Of a stretch of 64,000 nt of DNA, positions 63,553-64,000 are shown in pieces. Below the pieces are notes generated by a model. That model did not search any database, had not been told where the DNA came from, and worked only from the letters and a program-made list of their open reading frames with translations. Both the position numbers and the translations under genes were made by a program. The stretch covers positions 6,375,561 to 6,439,560 of the forward strand of contig NC_019867.2 of assembly GCF_002234675.1 (NCBI RefSeq), read 5' to 3'. Position 1 is the first letter of the stretch, and each line of letters starts with the position of its first letter. This DNA comes from Oryzias latipes. Its lineage: Eukaryota; Chordata; Actinopteri; Beloniformes; Adrianichthyidae.

Positions 63553-64000
63553 CTGCAAATACAGACACAAACAGCAGTCAGTATGGATGCAACCATTCAC
63601 TTTCCCCATGCTTCAGTTTAAACCTCATTGGGCCACAAAAGACTAAAAATTCAGAAAATCACTTTTTATCTGCTGATAAGCACGTAATAATGAAGAAAAA
63701 CCTTCCATTATAAATCCTTCTTCAATTTAGCACAACACATGTTTGACATTTTCCAACCTGTATGCAGTAGAGATGCATGGACTCACTTCCAACACGACAC
63801 GCTTTAGCGGTGTAACATACGGTTCAGAATTTTGGCGTCCGATTGCTGGTCATTTCACTGCAGAGGTTGGTTTTCAGTTTTTCTTCAGATTATATTATAC
63901 TTTTTATGGAATGTCCATTGTTTTCACATTTTCAATATTTCTTTTAAGTTTGCCTGTATTCTTCAAGTTTAAAACAGTTCTTACATGTTATTTTTTGTTT

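Overview
This is a teleost fish nuclear genomic window. It has intron-split genes with GT-AG (and one GC-AG) junctions, AT-rich introns and many small fish DNA transposons and tRNA-derived SINEs. The species cannot be named from sequence alone. All intron junctions and domain calls below were made by eye and by comparison with known family sequences.

Layout: (1) 1038-29118, minus strand: the complete coding region of nsd3 (WHSC1L1), a histone H3K36 methyltransferase. I resolved 24 coding exons; their summed length is 4806 nt (1601 aa plus stop) and every junction keeps frame. (2) 3161-11461, minus strand, inside the 9.5-kb nsd3 intron that interrupts the SET domain: an apparently complete, very young Ty3/Gypsy LTR retrotransposon. 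It has one 1948-codon gag-pol frame, near-identical 1.17-kb LTRs, a tRNA-Thr primer site, a polypurine tract and a short target duplication. Its Gag looks like the vertebrate PNMA proteins. (3) 29119-35700: a gene-poor head-to-head interval with repeats and a CpG-rich patch near 35 kb that may drive both flanking genes. (4) 35726-43884, plus strand: letm2, 10 coding exons, 508 aa. (5) 47.2-61.7 kb: a prion-family cluster of two tandem PrP-like genes on plus (47894-49390 and 55201-56256) and a Shadoo (sprn) gene on minus (59494-58964). Each has an intronless coding region preceded by a splice acceptor a few bases before the ATG, as in vertebrate PRNP and SPRN. (6) 61.7-64 kb: mostly repeats, with a possible terminal exon of an unidentified minus-strand gene at 63483-63552.

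The nsd3-letm2 head-to-head pair matches human 8p11, where FGFR1 follows LETM2. Here the prion cluster follows instead. Nsd3 acts on chromatin, Letm2 is an inner mitochondrial membrane protein, and the PrP and Shadoo products are predicted GPI-anchored surface proteins. No shared pathway is implied beyond gene order.

The most notable items are the intact PNMA-like Gypsy element lying in sense orientation within the SET-domain intron, the prion-family cluster with a near-identical 25-residue repeat array, and several datable nested transposon insertions.
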